Below the pieces are notes generated by a model that did not search any database, was not told where the DNA came from, and was given only the letters and a program-made list of their open reading frames with translations. From Verrucomicrobiaceae bacterium (GTDB taxonomy: Bacteria > Verrucomicrobiota > Verrucomicrobiia > Verrucomicrobiales > Verrucomicrobiaceae): a stretch of DNA of 64,000 bases. The position numbers and the translations under genes were made by a program. Location of the stretch: the NCBI GenBank assembly GCA_016795465.1, contig JAEUHK010000127.1, positions 1 to 64,000 of the forward strand. Reading direction: 5' to 3'. Position 1 is the stretch's first letter, and each line of letters starts with the position of its first letter. Positions 30,101 through 42,100 of the stretch are shown here, piece by piece.

Positions 30101-33100
30101 TTGCAGGTATGCCCGGCCCAGTGACCGGCATGCCGACGTAGAAGCTCGATGTGTCTCCATTGATGACCGTGACCGTGCTGCTACCGCTGGTGGTGTTCGC
30201 TGTGAAGTTCTGCCGCAAATCGTTGGCGATCACCGAGACCCCCGTCCCGTTGGCGGTGGCATTGGCGGAAATGGTGAACTGGGTGCCGTTGGCATTGATG
30301 GCGGTGACGGTGGCGTTTGCCGGTATGCCTGGTCCGGTGACCGGCATGCCAATGAAGAAGCCGGAGGTGTTCCCGCTGGCGAGTGTGACGATGTTCTGGC
30401 CGTTCGTGGTGTTTGCCGTGAGGGTCTGCCTGGCATAGGACGAGGCAAACGTGCCGTAGATGGTGCGCACCGGGCTGGCAGAGGTAGCGGTGGCATTCGC
30501 TGAGAGGGTGATCGTCGTATTAGTCCCATCAAAGGCCACGGCGGTGATAGTGGTGTTTGGATTCAGGTTGGGATTGCCCGTCAGGGGCATGCCTTGGGCG
30601 ATCAAGCCGCGCACATCACCGGAGATTGTCGCCGTATTTGAGCCACTGACCGTGCGAATGGAGATATCATCACTCGTGCTGGCAGGATTGTCACCAGAAA
30701 GACCGCCAAACATGACCGGCCCCTTGGCGAGGGTTAGCTGAGGATTGGTGGCGTCTCCAAAACCACGGCTGTTTACACGCGTGGTTCCTGTATACGTGTT
30801 TGCCGTGACGCCTGAGAAAGTCACATTGCCTGCTCCCATGACGGTGACTCCCTGGCCGGGAGTAAGTTCACTGACGGCACCGGATAGGTTGATGCTGGCA
30901 CCAGCTCCGCCTGAGTTCACATTGATGTTCAAACCAGCATTCAGCCTCACTGGGACGTTGATGGTGTCCAAAGAATTGACGTTGCTGTTACCCAACACCT
31001 TGCTGATCAACGAACGCCCAAGGGCACCATTGTCCATGACAAGCCCTCCGCCAGTGCCCCTGTTGAGGAAAACAGGGTTGTCGTTATTCAAATCACCAAA
31101 GAAAAGTTTCCCGGCCGCGCGGTCTCCATCCAGTGTAACCGAAGCCCGTGACGTGAAGTTGTTGGTGAATGCCACGATACCTCCCGCCGAACCCGCGAGG
31201 GTATTGGGACGCCAGCTTGTTGTTTGCGCCCAAGAGCCGCCACCAGCTGGCGCATAGGCATGCACCTGCACCGGATTGGCCACCGGTGCCGTGATGATGG
31301 CAAGCACGCCATGGGACGCGAATTGGCTCACATCATAAACCAGATTTCCGGGGAGATTAGGAAGGATCAGATTCCCGCCGCCGCTACCACCGTTGCGATA
31401 GTTGCTACCGACGTTGAAAGTGCTGGCAACATCATCAAACACCCAATCGCCCAAGTCGATGATGTCTCCCAACTGAGCCAAGCCAAAATACCCGGAGTCT
31501 GCCACGGTAATTGTGGACTGGCCGAGTGTCAGCAGTCCATTAAGCAGGAGGGAATCGTGCGCACCAGCCGGAACAGTGGCATTGTTCCAAAGGTCTTGTG
31601 TGCTTGTAAGTCCACGATAGCCCCCGATGGCGTCATAATTGCCAGTGAGGAGCTCACTTAAAATATTCGTGTCTTGCAGCGTGCGGCCCGCGACCCCGAA
31701 GTTCATGCTTGATCCGTTATTGACGAGCAGATTTCCATTGAAAGTGAGGGTGCCAATGCCTGCACCGCCAAGATCACCCGGATTGATGGCACCGCCCGCA
31801 CCGAGAATGTGTGTGGTGACGGAAGGAGTGCCGCCGATAATACCTGTGCCAGCCAGGGCACCTCCATTGATGGTCAAGGCATCTGATCCGGAGTTCCCCA
31901 CACCAGACGCACCGATCTGGAGGACACCAGCATTAACCGTGGTGGTGCCAGTGTAGGTGTTCACACCACTCATGATCCAAGTGCCGCCACCGTTCTTGAC
32001 TAGAGATGTGACACCACCAGCGCTGTCGGGGATGATGCCGGCAATACGGTTAGCTTCCAAAGATGTCCCAGCAAGCTCAAGCGTCTTGTTCCCAGAACCG
32101 GTTGCAGTCAAATTGCTCTCGAAAACAAGAGCTCCTGTGCCCGATGCTTCCACCACCGCACCACCTGTCATGCCGGCGAGATTGAGCACCCGATCCGTGG
32201 TCTCACCAGTACCCGTGTAACGCAATGTGCCAGTGGTGGTGCCTGCGCCGAGACTGATGGTTCCTGTGGACACCGTGGTCGGCGCACCCAGGCTGCTGGA
32301 CGGTGTTCCACCTGCAACACGATTCAGAGAGGAGACAACGAGCGTCCCTTGCTGGATCGTCGTCGCACCCCCGAATGTATTACTCCCGGCGAGCGTCCAG
32401 GCACCTGGCCCGGTCTTGAAGAGCGAAAGATCTGCGCCCGGGAGGTTGCCAGAAAGCGTGTTCCCGCCGGTATTCGTGCCGCCCAATTCAAAACTCTTGG
32501 CGCCGGCCCCGGAGATCGTGACGCTGCTGGTGAGCAGAAGAGGTCCTGAACCTGAGGAGTGAATGAATCCGCCACCAGAAGTGCCCGCGAGGTCAAACAC
32601 GCGGTCCGTGGCCTGCCCGACGCCTGTGTAAATGAGACCGCCCGTCAGACTGCCGCTGCCGAGGGAAATGGTCGAATTTGCCGGAGTTCCGGGCACCCCG
32701 AGACCTGAAACCAGCTCCGCCCCCCCGGCATTGTTCAAGGAAGGAACGGTCAGAGAACCCTCGAGAATCGTAGTGGAGCCTGAGTAAGTGTTGTTACCGC
32801 CGAGCACCCAATTCCCAGGACCAGACTTCACCAAGCTAACCGCGCCGTCCAGCGAAGCGGAGAGCGTGTTCGCACCCAGATTGGTGCCCGTCAGGGTAAG
32901 TGTCCTTGGACTGGTAAACGCCAGTGTGTCCGTGGCATCCACGCCCGCCGGACGACTCAACGTGATCTCCGCCGAGGAATTGATAGCGAGGATTGTCGTA
33001 CCGGGCGCGATGCCTGGGCCGCTCACAGCCATGCCGACAGAAAGGTCGGAGGTGCTTGCCAGCCCGGTGACGACCTGTGAATCTGTAACAAGTGTTCCGT

Positions 33101-36100
33101 CACGGGCAGGCACGTCCGGCTGCGCGATGGCACCGCTGCTGGTGAACGCGATTGTGCCGACACCGGAAGACTCGATCTGACCGCCCGAAGCTGCCAAGGA
33201 GAAGAGTCGATCCGTGGTAGCATTAGCAGCACCCGAATAGCGGAGGGTCGCATTTCCGCTGAGCAGCAAGTTGGTGGGACTGGCCGAAGACGCTCCAAGA
33301 CCACTGGCCGCGCCCCCGTTCGAAAGGCTTGTCACACTCAGGACTCCGCCGCTGATGCTCACTGGTCCGCGGAAGGTGTTGATGCCCGTCAGAGCAAGCT
33401 CGCCCCCTCCGGTCTTGGTCATTCCGAACAGGTTGTTGTTGTCTCCAACCACGCCGCTGACAGTCATCGGACCTCCCCCGTTCACGTTCCATGTGATATT
33501 CTGGGCCCCCAGAGTCACCGGAGCGCTGATATTATGGGCGGCGCTGCCGGCTTCCACATTGACAGCACTGTTAACGGTCAATGCGTGACCGCCACCGATT
33601 GTAACAGAGCTGGCGGCTTGGGCATTGAAATTGAGGCTGCCCAACGCAACGGGCTGGCCGAGCGTGGTGTCGAGATTCGCCCCGCCGCCGTTTACCGTAA
33701 AGAACACATTGTCCACGCCGTCCCCGGGAATCTGAGCTGGTGCGCTGCCTCCGCTGATGGCGGTTCGCCAGTTGCTGACATCGTTCCATACGCCGCTGGA
33801 GCTTCCAGACCAATAATGGTTGTCAATCGTCGCCGCGGTAACACTGAGACGTACCTGGGTGGCCACGCTTGTGTCGAGCGCGAGGTTATAAGCCACCGTG
33901 GAACTGAGTACAATCACATTGCTGGCCAGTTGGAGTGTGGCAGCACCAGATACCACGGGGCCACTGCTTGAGATGTTGATAAGGTCGTAAAGACCGCCAG
34001 CGAGGGAGGAAATTCCCTGTAGCGGATTCACGAGAATCCGCGCGGAGTCTCCCGTGATAGTCACTCCGCGAGACACATCAATCTTGTCCGCCTGCCCGGC
34101 TCCAGATCCGATGTCAAAGGCCAGCCGGGTGATGTTCGAGGTGTTGGAGTCGATCGTGAGGCCGGTCGGCACCGAGCTGCCCTGGCGTAGATTAAACGTG
34201 CCAATCTGGCTGTCTCCACTCATCGAAAACGAACTGCCAGCATGAAGACTGAGTGAAGCGCCTGCCGTGGCAGCGGATGTCAACCCGGCGGTGTAAGAGT
34301 TTGAGGCCCCAGAACCGACGTGAACTCCAAGGGAAGCCCCCGACGCCACAGTGATCGAAGTATTGTTCAAGCCCCCTGTCGCAGAGCTTCCGGCCGCGTT
34401 GAGGCGTCGAAGAATCAGAGTGCCTTCATTCACGCTGGTAGATCCCGTGTAGCCCATGTTGCCCGCGAGCGCCCAGGTGTTTACGCCGGTCTTGGTCAGC
34501 GTATTCAGAGCAGAACCATTGTTGTTGAGAATGGGATTGAAAATATTCATCACGCCGGCAGCAGAGGAACCAGAGAGTATCAGTCCCCGCACCTGGTTCG
34601 CCGTGCTGTTAGCGATAGCGCCCACGTTGCTCATCACCAGTGCCCCAGTTCCGGAAGCCTCAATGGTGGCTGTGGACGCAGCCGCGGCTCCTGGAGGATT
34701 GGCGATGGTGAACAGTTTGTCCGTGGTCGTAGCGCTTCCGGTGTAGCGAAGAGTGGCATCGCTGATGAACAACCGGTCCGCCGCAGTAGATCCCGTTCGT
34801 CCGAGGCTGTCGGCAAAAGTGGAATTCTTGAGCACGCCGACCTGCAGCCCCCCCCCGGTGTTCACTGTTGTGAATCCAGTGTGGGCATTAAGACCCGGCA
34901 GGACAAGAGTGCCCGTACCACTCTTGACCAAGTTCACCGCACCGGCCAAGAGCCCGGCAAAGGTACCGTCCGTTGGGGAGTTCACAGTCAGACTGGCTGC
35001 GGAGCCACTGTTGGTTACGATGCCTCCGCTGGCAAGAGTAGTGCCCGCCAGGGATGCCACGGTCACGGGACGCCCATTCATGTTAAAGACAGCCCCGGGA
35101 GCCACGGTGAGCACTGTGCCGGATGGCAGGGAGCCTGCGCCACCCAAACGCAGAAGCCCCCCAAGCACGGTCGTGCCGCCCGCATAATTATTCGTGGCGT
35201 CGCGGAGTTCCAATATCCCGTCGCCAGCCTTGATCAACTCACTTGCTGCGCCTGTGACCTGTCCAGTGAGCGTGGCTGTCACCTGTGGATTGGTCACCGT
35301 GATGGTGCGTTGCGCACCCACAATAGTCACCGGACCACTAAGAGTGATGCTGTTGTCGGAAACCGTGCCGCCAAAGGTGACATCTCCGTTAAGAGTGACA
35401 GGATTGGATATAGTTACGGCTGACGGGGTGGCAAAGGTGAGACTGCCATTGGTGATCGCCCCGGTGGAATTCGTATTCTGAGAGAGCCTTATCGTGGTGG
35501 GAGTGAGGATCTCGGCAATGGTGGTGCTGGCAGGGACATTGCCCCCGGTGACATTCATGCCCACAAGAAGGGCACCCGTGCCGCCTGGAACGGTAACTAC
35601 ATTGCTGCTGTTTCCCGTGGTGGCGATGAGCGCGGCAGGGGCAGCACCCATCAAGGTGCCCCCGTTGATCGTGAGTACACCCGTGCCAAACGGACCGCTA
35701 GTGCTTCCAATGGACGAGGCGGAGAGGATCACCGAACCTTCCTGCAGAGTGAAGCCGCCGGCGAAGACGCTCTGCCCCCCTAGCACAAGTCCCCCCGGGC
35801 CTGTTTTGGTGATGTTGCCACCAGCGCTAAGGATGGCGGAAGTGACGACGAGACTCACGGGAGCCAGACCAGCCGTGTGAATGACCGGAGCGGTGTTGGA
35901 GAGATGAAGCACGCCACCACCGAGGACAGGAGCGTTGCCCGGATTATCATTAATAGCCGTTAGAGCATTAGCACCAGATAGCGTCAGGCTGCCCCGACCA
36001 GACCCAATTCCGTAGAATGTTAGCGCCGCATTACTGGCGGCAGCGGAGCCAGTGAGGGTATTGCTGACGGTTATAGTGCGCGTCACCGGATCGATGGCAT

Positions 36101-39100
36101 CGATCACCGTGCCCGCAGGAATGTTACCACTCCCTGTCACGAGTTGCCCAACCAAAAGCCCAGCAATGGAAGGCACGACGAATGTATTTCCAGAATTAGG
36201 AAGCGACGCAACGGTTGCCGTAGTGGTATTAAAACTGATTGCAGGAGAAGCAGCGCCGCCATTCCCGTTGAGTGTAAGGCTGTTAAATGTGCTGGGTCCC
36301 ACCATCGGGTTGAAGACACCGCTGCCATTAATGGCGATGTTGCTGCTGGCTGCGATCTGCCCCGCACGTCCCACCTCATTGAGCACACCTCCATTGATGA
36401 TGACGTTACCAGGCACCACAATGGCCGTCCCTCCAGCGGCAAGGTTTAGAGTCCCCTGGTTGACGATGGTGTCACCAGTATAGTCGTTGAACAGGTTGGA
36501 AAGACTTAGTGACTGGGTTCCAGGGGTCGTGAACGCATTCGAAACCCGATAATGGTTCGGGCCGAGCACCGCCGTGATCACTGTTCCAGCAGGAAGGCCG
36601 CCTCCCTCCACAGTCATTCCCGTCCCCGGAGCGACCTGCGACGAGGCGGCAATCCGGACCGTGTCAGCCGTTCCAAAAACGGTGCTGACACCTGTGTCAG
36701 TCTGGGTGGGAGCGACAGAAAGACGAATTGTGGTATCGTTCACAATGGCGGACACTGTCGTTCCCTCTGGGATCACCGAATTGGCCGCAACCGGCATGCC
36801 GACGTGGAACAGCGACGAATCTGCCACCGTGACCTGGCTATTTCCCTGTATGGTATTGATGCTGAAGGTCGTTTGGCCGGCCGTGGCCATGGCAGAGCCA
36901 GTGGCAGTCAGGTAGGACAGTGTCTGTGTGCTTCCATTGTTGCCCGTGATGGGATTGGATAGCGTAAAATGGTTCGCGCCGAGAATGGCGGAAACCGTGG
37001 CCCCAGCCGGAATGCCGGTGCCAGCAACCGGCATTCCGACCACCAAGCCGGCGGTACTGCCCACACGCACGGTGGTATTCCCCCCAAAAGTAGTATTGAC
37101 ATTGGGGGCTGTGGCTGTGGCAGCGTTGCTGAGCGTAAGGACCCGCGTCACAGGGTTGATCGACGTGATCGTGGTGCCTCCAGGGATGTTTGAATTCCCG
37201 CTGACAGCCATGCCCACATGGTAAAGAGAGACATCAGGAACCTGCACCGTGTTGACACCTGTCGTAGTGGTGATTGCCTGCGTTGCGGTGCCGATGAAGC
37301 TTCCGACCGTGGCGGACGGAGCGAGCGCCAGAGTGCCTGGTCCCGATTTCACCAGTCCTGTGTTGCCTGTGAGAGGACTATTGATCGTTGTCGTGCCAGC
37401 GGAGACCCAGGTAAAGAGATGAGAACTGCCTGATGTGAGCTTGCTGGTGAATTCCCCCGCGTTGATGGAGATCGCCTGGCTAGCATCCGTCATGAGCCCG
37501 CCACTGGCGAGGCTGAGGACGACGTTTCGGCCACCTGATCCGAGCGTGATAGTCTGCCCACCTGTTGGAGCCATGCGCAGGGCGTTAATGGTTCTCCCGA
37601 AGTCTGTCGTGGTGCCATTGACGCGATTGACCGTGCGATTGGCCCCGTCATTGACATTCGCCGTGACAGCCAGCCCGGTGTTCCCCAGATCACCGCTGGT
37701 AAATCCGGCGAATCCTGCCCCGAATCCCATCCGTCCCACTCCTTGGTCGTTCTGATAGGTGGCAAAGCTGTGCTGGCCAACAGCAGCGTTGTTGCCTGTA
37801 ACTACTGCCCAGCCGCCGATAATCCCATTCGTCTGAGCACCTTGGCTGAAATCGGCTCCGTTGATCTGATTGATGAAGACACGCGGCTGCGCTCCCACAT
37901 TCGCATCGTCTGCGGTGCCACCAAGCGTGAGATTGTTGCCAGCATTGAAAAGGATCACTCCGCCCGTGGAAGCATTGCGGCTCAGGTTCCCGATGTTGAG
38001 CGTGTAGGCACCGGAGGTCGTGTTCCCAAGCTCAAAGATCGAGATGCTGGATGCCCCCCCCTCCAGATGGACTCCGCCAATGGTCTCGCTATCGAACGAC
38101 TGGCGCCCATTTATCACCAACGAACCGTTACGGAGGCTGAGCGTTCCAGTGTCGCTGATCCTGTCCTGGTTTGTGGCCAGCCCCTGGTTATCGATGGTCA
38201 GGGTGGCTGAGCGGACGTTCACCCCACTCGTGGACAGTAGCGTGGCATGATCACGAAGAGTGACCCCCCCCGCGAGGATATTGGTCGAACCCGTGTGCGT
38301 AAGCGGCGAGGTGAAAGCGGTTACCCCGGTGTTGCTCATACCGGCTTTGTAGTATGATACCGATCCAGAGATGCTTCCGCCAAACACCGTGGTGCCGGTT
38401 CCTGTGGCGGTGTTGTTGATGAACATCGCTGGCGCGAGACTGGTAATGATGCCGCCAGTGCCTGGGAGTGGGTTGTTATTGCTGAGCAAGCCAACCATCT
38501 GTGTGCTGCCGGCGAGATCGAGAATGCCCCCATTGAGCCGTAGATCCCCTGCGGCAGCATTTGCCAGCGTTGTGCGCATGAGCAGGCTGTAGTTGCCAGC
38601 ATTCAGGACGAGACGACCATTGTTCACAGTGGTCACTCCGGTGTTCAACGTGCTCCGGGTGAGTGTGAGCGTGCCCGGCCCTGCCTTCACCAGTCCAGCA
38701 GTTCCTCCGAGATACGAATTCATGGTCGTGTTCTCCACGGCATGGATGGTTAAAGCTCTCGCGGCATCCGTCGAGGTAATCAATCCGCCGTTGCTCCCCG
38801 TATTCCCAGACATGGCCAGCAAGCCACCGCTCGAGATTGTCAGCGTCAGAACTTGCCCGCTGGCACCGAAAACAGTCCCAGCCGGACTGACAGACGGCAA
38901 CAACCCGCCGCTGATAAGCACTCCTCCGCCTGCGGTGAGCGAAAGACTGTTCAACGTAGTATTCACATGCATCTCCCTGCGCTGGTCAAGCAGGACGTTT
39001 TCTGAAGCAGCAACATTGTTCGGAGCTGAGGAGAGTCCAGCCATCAACGGTGGAGCAGTGTTGCCAAGGTAACTGTTGTTCGGGACCTTTAACTCGGCCG

Positions 39101-42100
39101 CTGTCAGCAAGCGGAAGCCTGTCCCCGCGACGTGGGTGACGAATCCGGTCCCAAAGCCATTTGGACTGATGTCTCCTAAAATATCCGGACGGATGGACAT
39201 ACTGGTGCTGCCAGCCGCTCCACCTGACCCGATAAGATTCGGAGTGCCCGCAGAAACGGTTCCGGCCAGCCCTCCGCCGCCATTCAAACCAGGACCACGA
39301 AACACCGCTGTGCCCCCGTTGGTGCCAGCAGCTGCCACCGCCCCCGAGACGGCAAACGAAACATTGTTCGACGTGAGTGTGATGAATCCACCTCCACTGG
39401 TTACATTTAAGGCACCAATCTGCTCAGCTACAGGAACGGCCCCCGCTTTGATACTCAGGAACCCTCCGGACAAATTGAGCACCCTGTTGCTACTTCCCGT
39501 CGCGATATCCGCATATGTGGCACCTCCAAGTCGGCTGCTGATCGCACTGGCGCCATTGTCGAGGACAAGCGAGCCTCCGGAGTTCAGCGTATATGTGGTG
39601 AAATTGAGCTTCGCTGCCGCTCCATTCAGCAACATCCCCCCCTGGCTCACCGTCAAAGTGCCGGATGTGCCGAGAGTGGATGTGCTCGAACTGTCCCCTG
39701 CAAGCGTCCAAGTGCCTGTGCCAAGTTTTTCCACATTCAGCCGACTGCGGGTGAACTCGGAGTCAAAAACACCCGAGAAGGTGCTGTCTGTATTGTCATA
39801 GCCGGTGCGGAGGGTTCCGACGGCGTTCAGGTGGTAGTTTTCCACCCGTCCAGCCCCTGAAAGAGAGCCGATCACACCTGTGAGGCCACGAGTGTCCAAA
39901 ATCGTGTTCGCAGCCAGATCCACACGTGCGAGGCCAAGATTGGCCGTGTTCTGAGAAATGGCCAATCCGCCCGCAGAGACATTCAAAGTGCCGCTGAAGG
40001 GACTCTGCCCGCCGATACCAAGATAGCCCGTACCGGTCTTTGCGATGGTCCCCGAGCCGATCAGGGCCGCGTTGACCGCCAGACCAATCTGTCCGGGATT
40101 GACGCTGCTATCGGTGATCTGGAACGTCTGCCCGGTGGAAAGATCCAGGAAGCCGTTGAGCACAGGGATGCTGTTGATATTGCTGTGATCGCCAGCGCTG
40201 ATCAACCCTGTGACCTTCAAGATACCGCCGCCGGAATCCACCGCCGGGCCTGTATTGCCATTCGAACCACCGTCGTTGTTGAAAATGAGAGAGCCGATCG
40301 TCTCATTAAAGCGGTTGAGCTGCAGTCGCGCGCCACCATTGATGGTCACCGCCGCGCCATCAGCGATCTGATTGGCATGGATGGAGCCAGAGGCCCCTGT
40401 TTCGGAGACATTGATCGCGACGGTGGAATTGCCAATCGGCATCGAATCCGTGCCAGTAGTGGCACCGGAGATGGTCAGATTGCCAGTGATGGCCGGTGCA
40501 CCGCCGGGAGTGCTCAGGTTCACATTCACACCGTTAACATAGGCCGTTCCCGTGTAGGTGTTTGCTCCCAACAATGTGATATTCGGGTTGTTTACCGTCT
40601 GGCCGACACCGGACAGCACCAGGCTCAGCGGATGTCCGTTATCCTGGATGGCAGAGAAAACATTCAGTGTGCCTTGGCCGATGGTAAGAAACAGTTCGCT
40701 CGGGCCGGTGCCGGTGCCTGCCGTGAGTCGGCCGGGCACAGATGCGTTTCCGATGCTTCGGGTGTTAGCGTCAAGTCCGGCAAGCACCCCACCGCTTGCA
40801 ACCCTGAGCACATCCGTTGGCTGGGCAAAGAACAGATTCGAGGCTCCCCCGCTGAGTGTTAGACTGTTCACCACGGTGCCGCCATCTCCAATGACGACAG
40901 TCGCTGCAGCGCCGGAGACAGTTCCAATCTTAATGTTCGTATTAGCCAAGGTCGCCCCGGACGAGATGCCTGTTCCATTGGCAAAAGTCGTGATGAAATT
41001 GCCAGCAGGTCGCACGCCAGCACCTGACTCATAGGTGGCAAATTGAATGTTGTTACCACCATTGGAGGCAGGATCGATCCCCTGTGCCACAGCCCAGCCA
41101 CCGATGATGCCGTTGACGAGTGTCGGAGCCGTCGAGAAGAAAACATTTCCGTTGCTGCCCATCGAGCCGCTGCTGGAGAAATTGACCGTTGAGCCAGTGG
41201 CTCGCCCGGCCAAGCTGTCAAAAGTGACGACCGCTGTGCCCGTGCTGGGGTTTACTCCGATCACCGAGGAGCCACCCGCCAGCGTAAGGCTGCCGAGCTG
41301 AATCGAACTATTCGTCCCATTTCGTGCCTGGAATAGGAATCCACCACTGTCGAGAGTGATCGGTGCCGCGCTGTTCAGACGCTGGGCCGCCTCAACTCCG
41401 TTGTCGTTCCAGTTCAGGGCTGCTCGACGAATAGTGAGGCTGCTGATGCCAGAGAAGGCACCGCTGTCGACGAGCTGCGTCTGACCGCCTTGAAGCGTGA
41501 GAGAGCCGGTCATGGTGTTGCCGGAACGTATCGTCCACGTGTTGCCTCCATCTTTAATCAGATTGATTGCGCCCGTGCCACTGCTGATGTTGCCAGCCCA
41601 TTCACGATTGGCATTAGTGCCGATGCGCAGGGTCGCCGCTGTGCCTGAACTATTGATGATCGAGCCGCCACGGCCCGCCAGGGTGGTTTCACTCAAAAGG
41701 TTAGCGAAGTTCTGTGAACTTCCGTTTAGATCCACAACCGCCCCATGATTGACGATCAAAAGCTGTCCAGAGGGGGCCGACCCTAGACTGCCCACCGCAG
41801 GAGCCGTTGTATGTGAGATGGTCAAGGCGCGATTGAGCGTCCCTCCAACCTGTCCGAAACGCAAGGTGCCGCCGTTAACCGCTATGTTTCCGAGCATCTG
41901 GGTGGCAGAATTGAGAGACAGCGTTCCCGGCCCCGCCTTGGTCAGCCCTGATGCGTTGTAGATGCGTACTGGATTGGCCGCGGTCCCGATATCTAAAGTG
42001 GCCCCGGCAAGGGTGTGGACGATAAACTCCCGGTTGAAGGTGTTCGTTCCAGCCAAGACACCCACGCCATCCCCTCTGATCACGCTGGTTCCGCGCGCGA

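Noticed and set aside
34848..38271. Sequencing-error frameshifts at C-tracts
   Set aside because: The frame is uninterrupted across all three tracts, so no frameshift is needed to explain the sequence as given.
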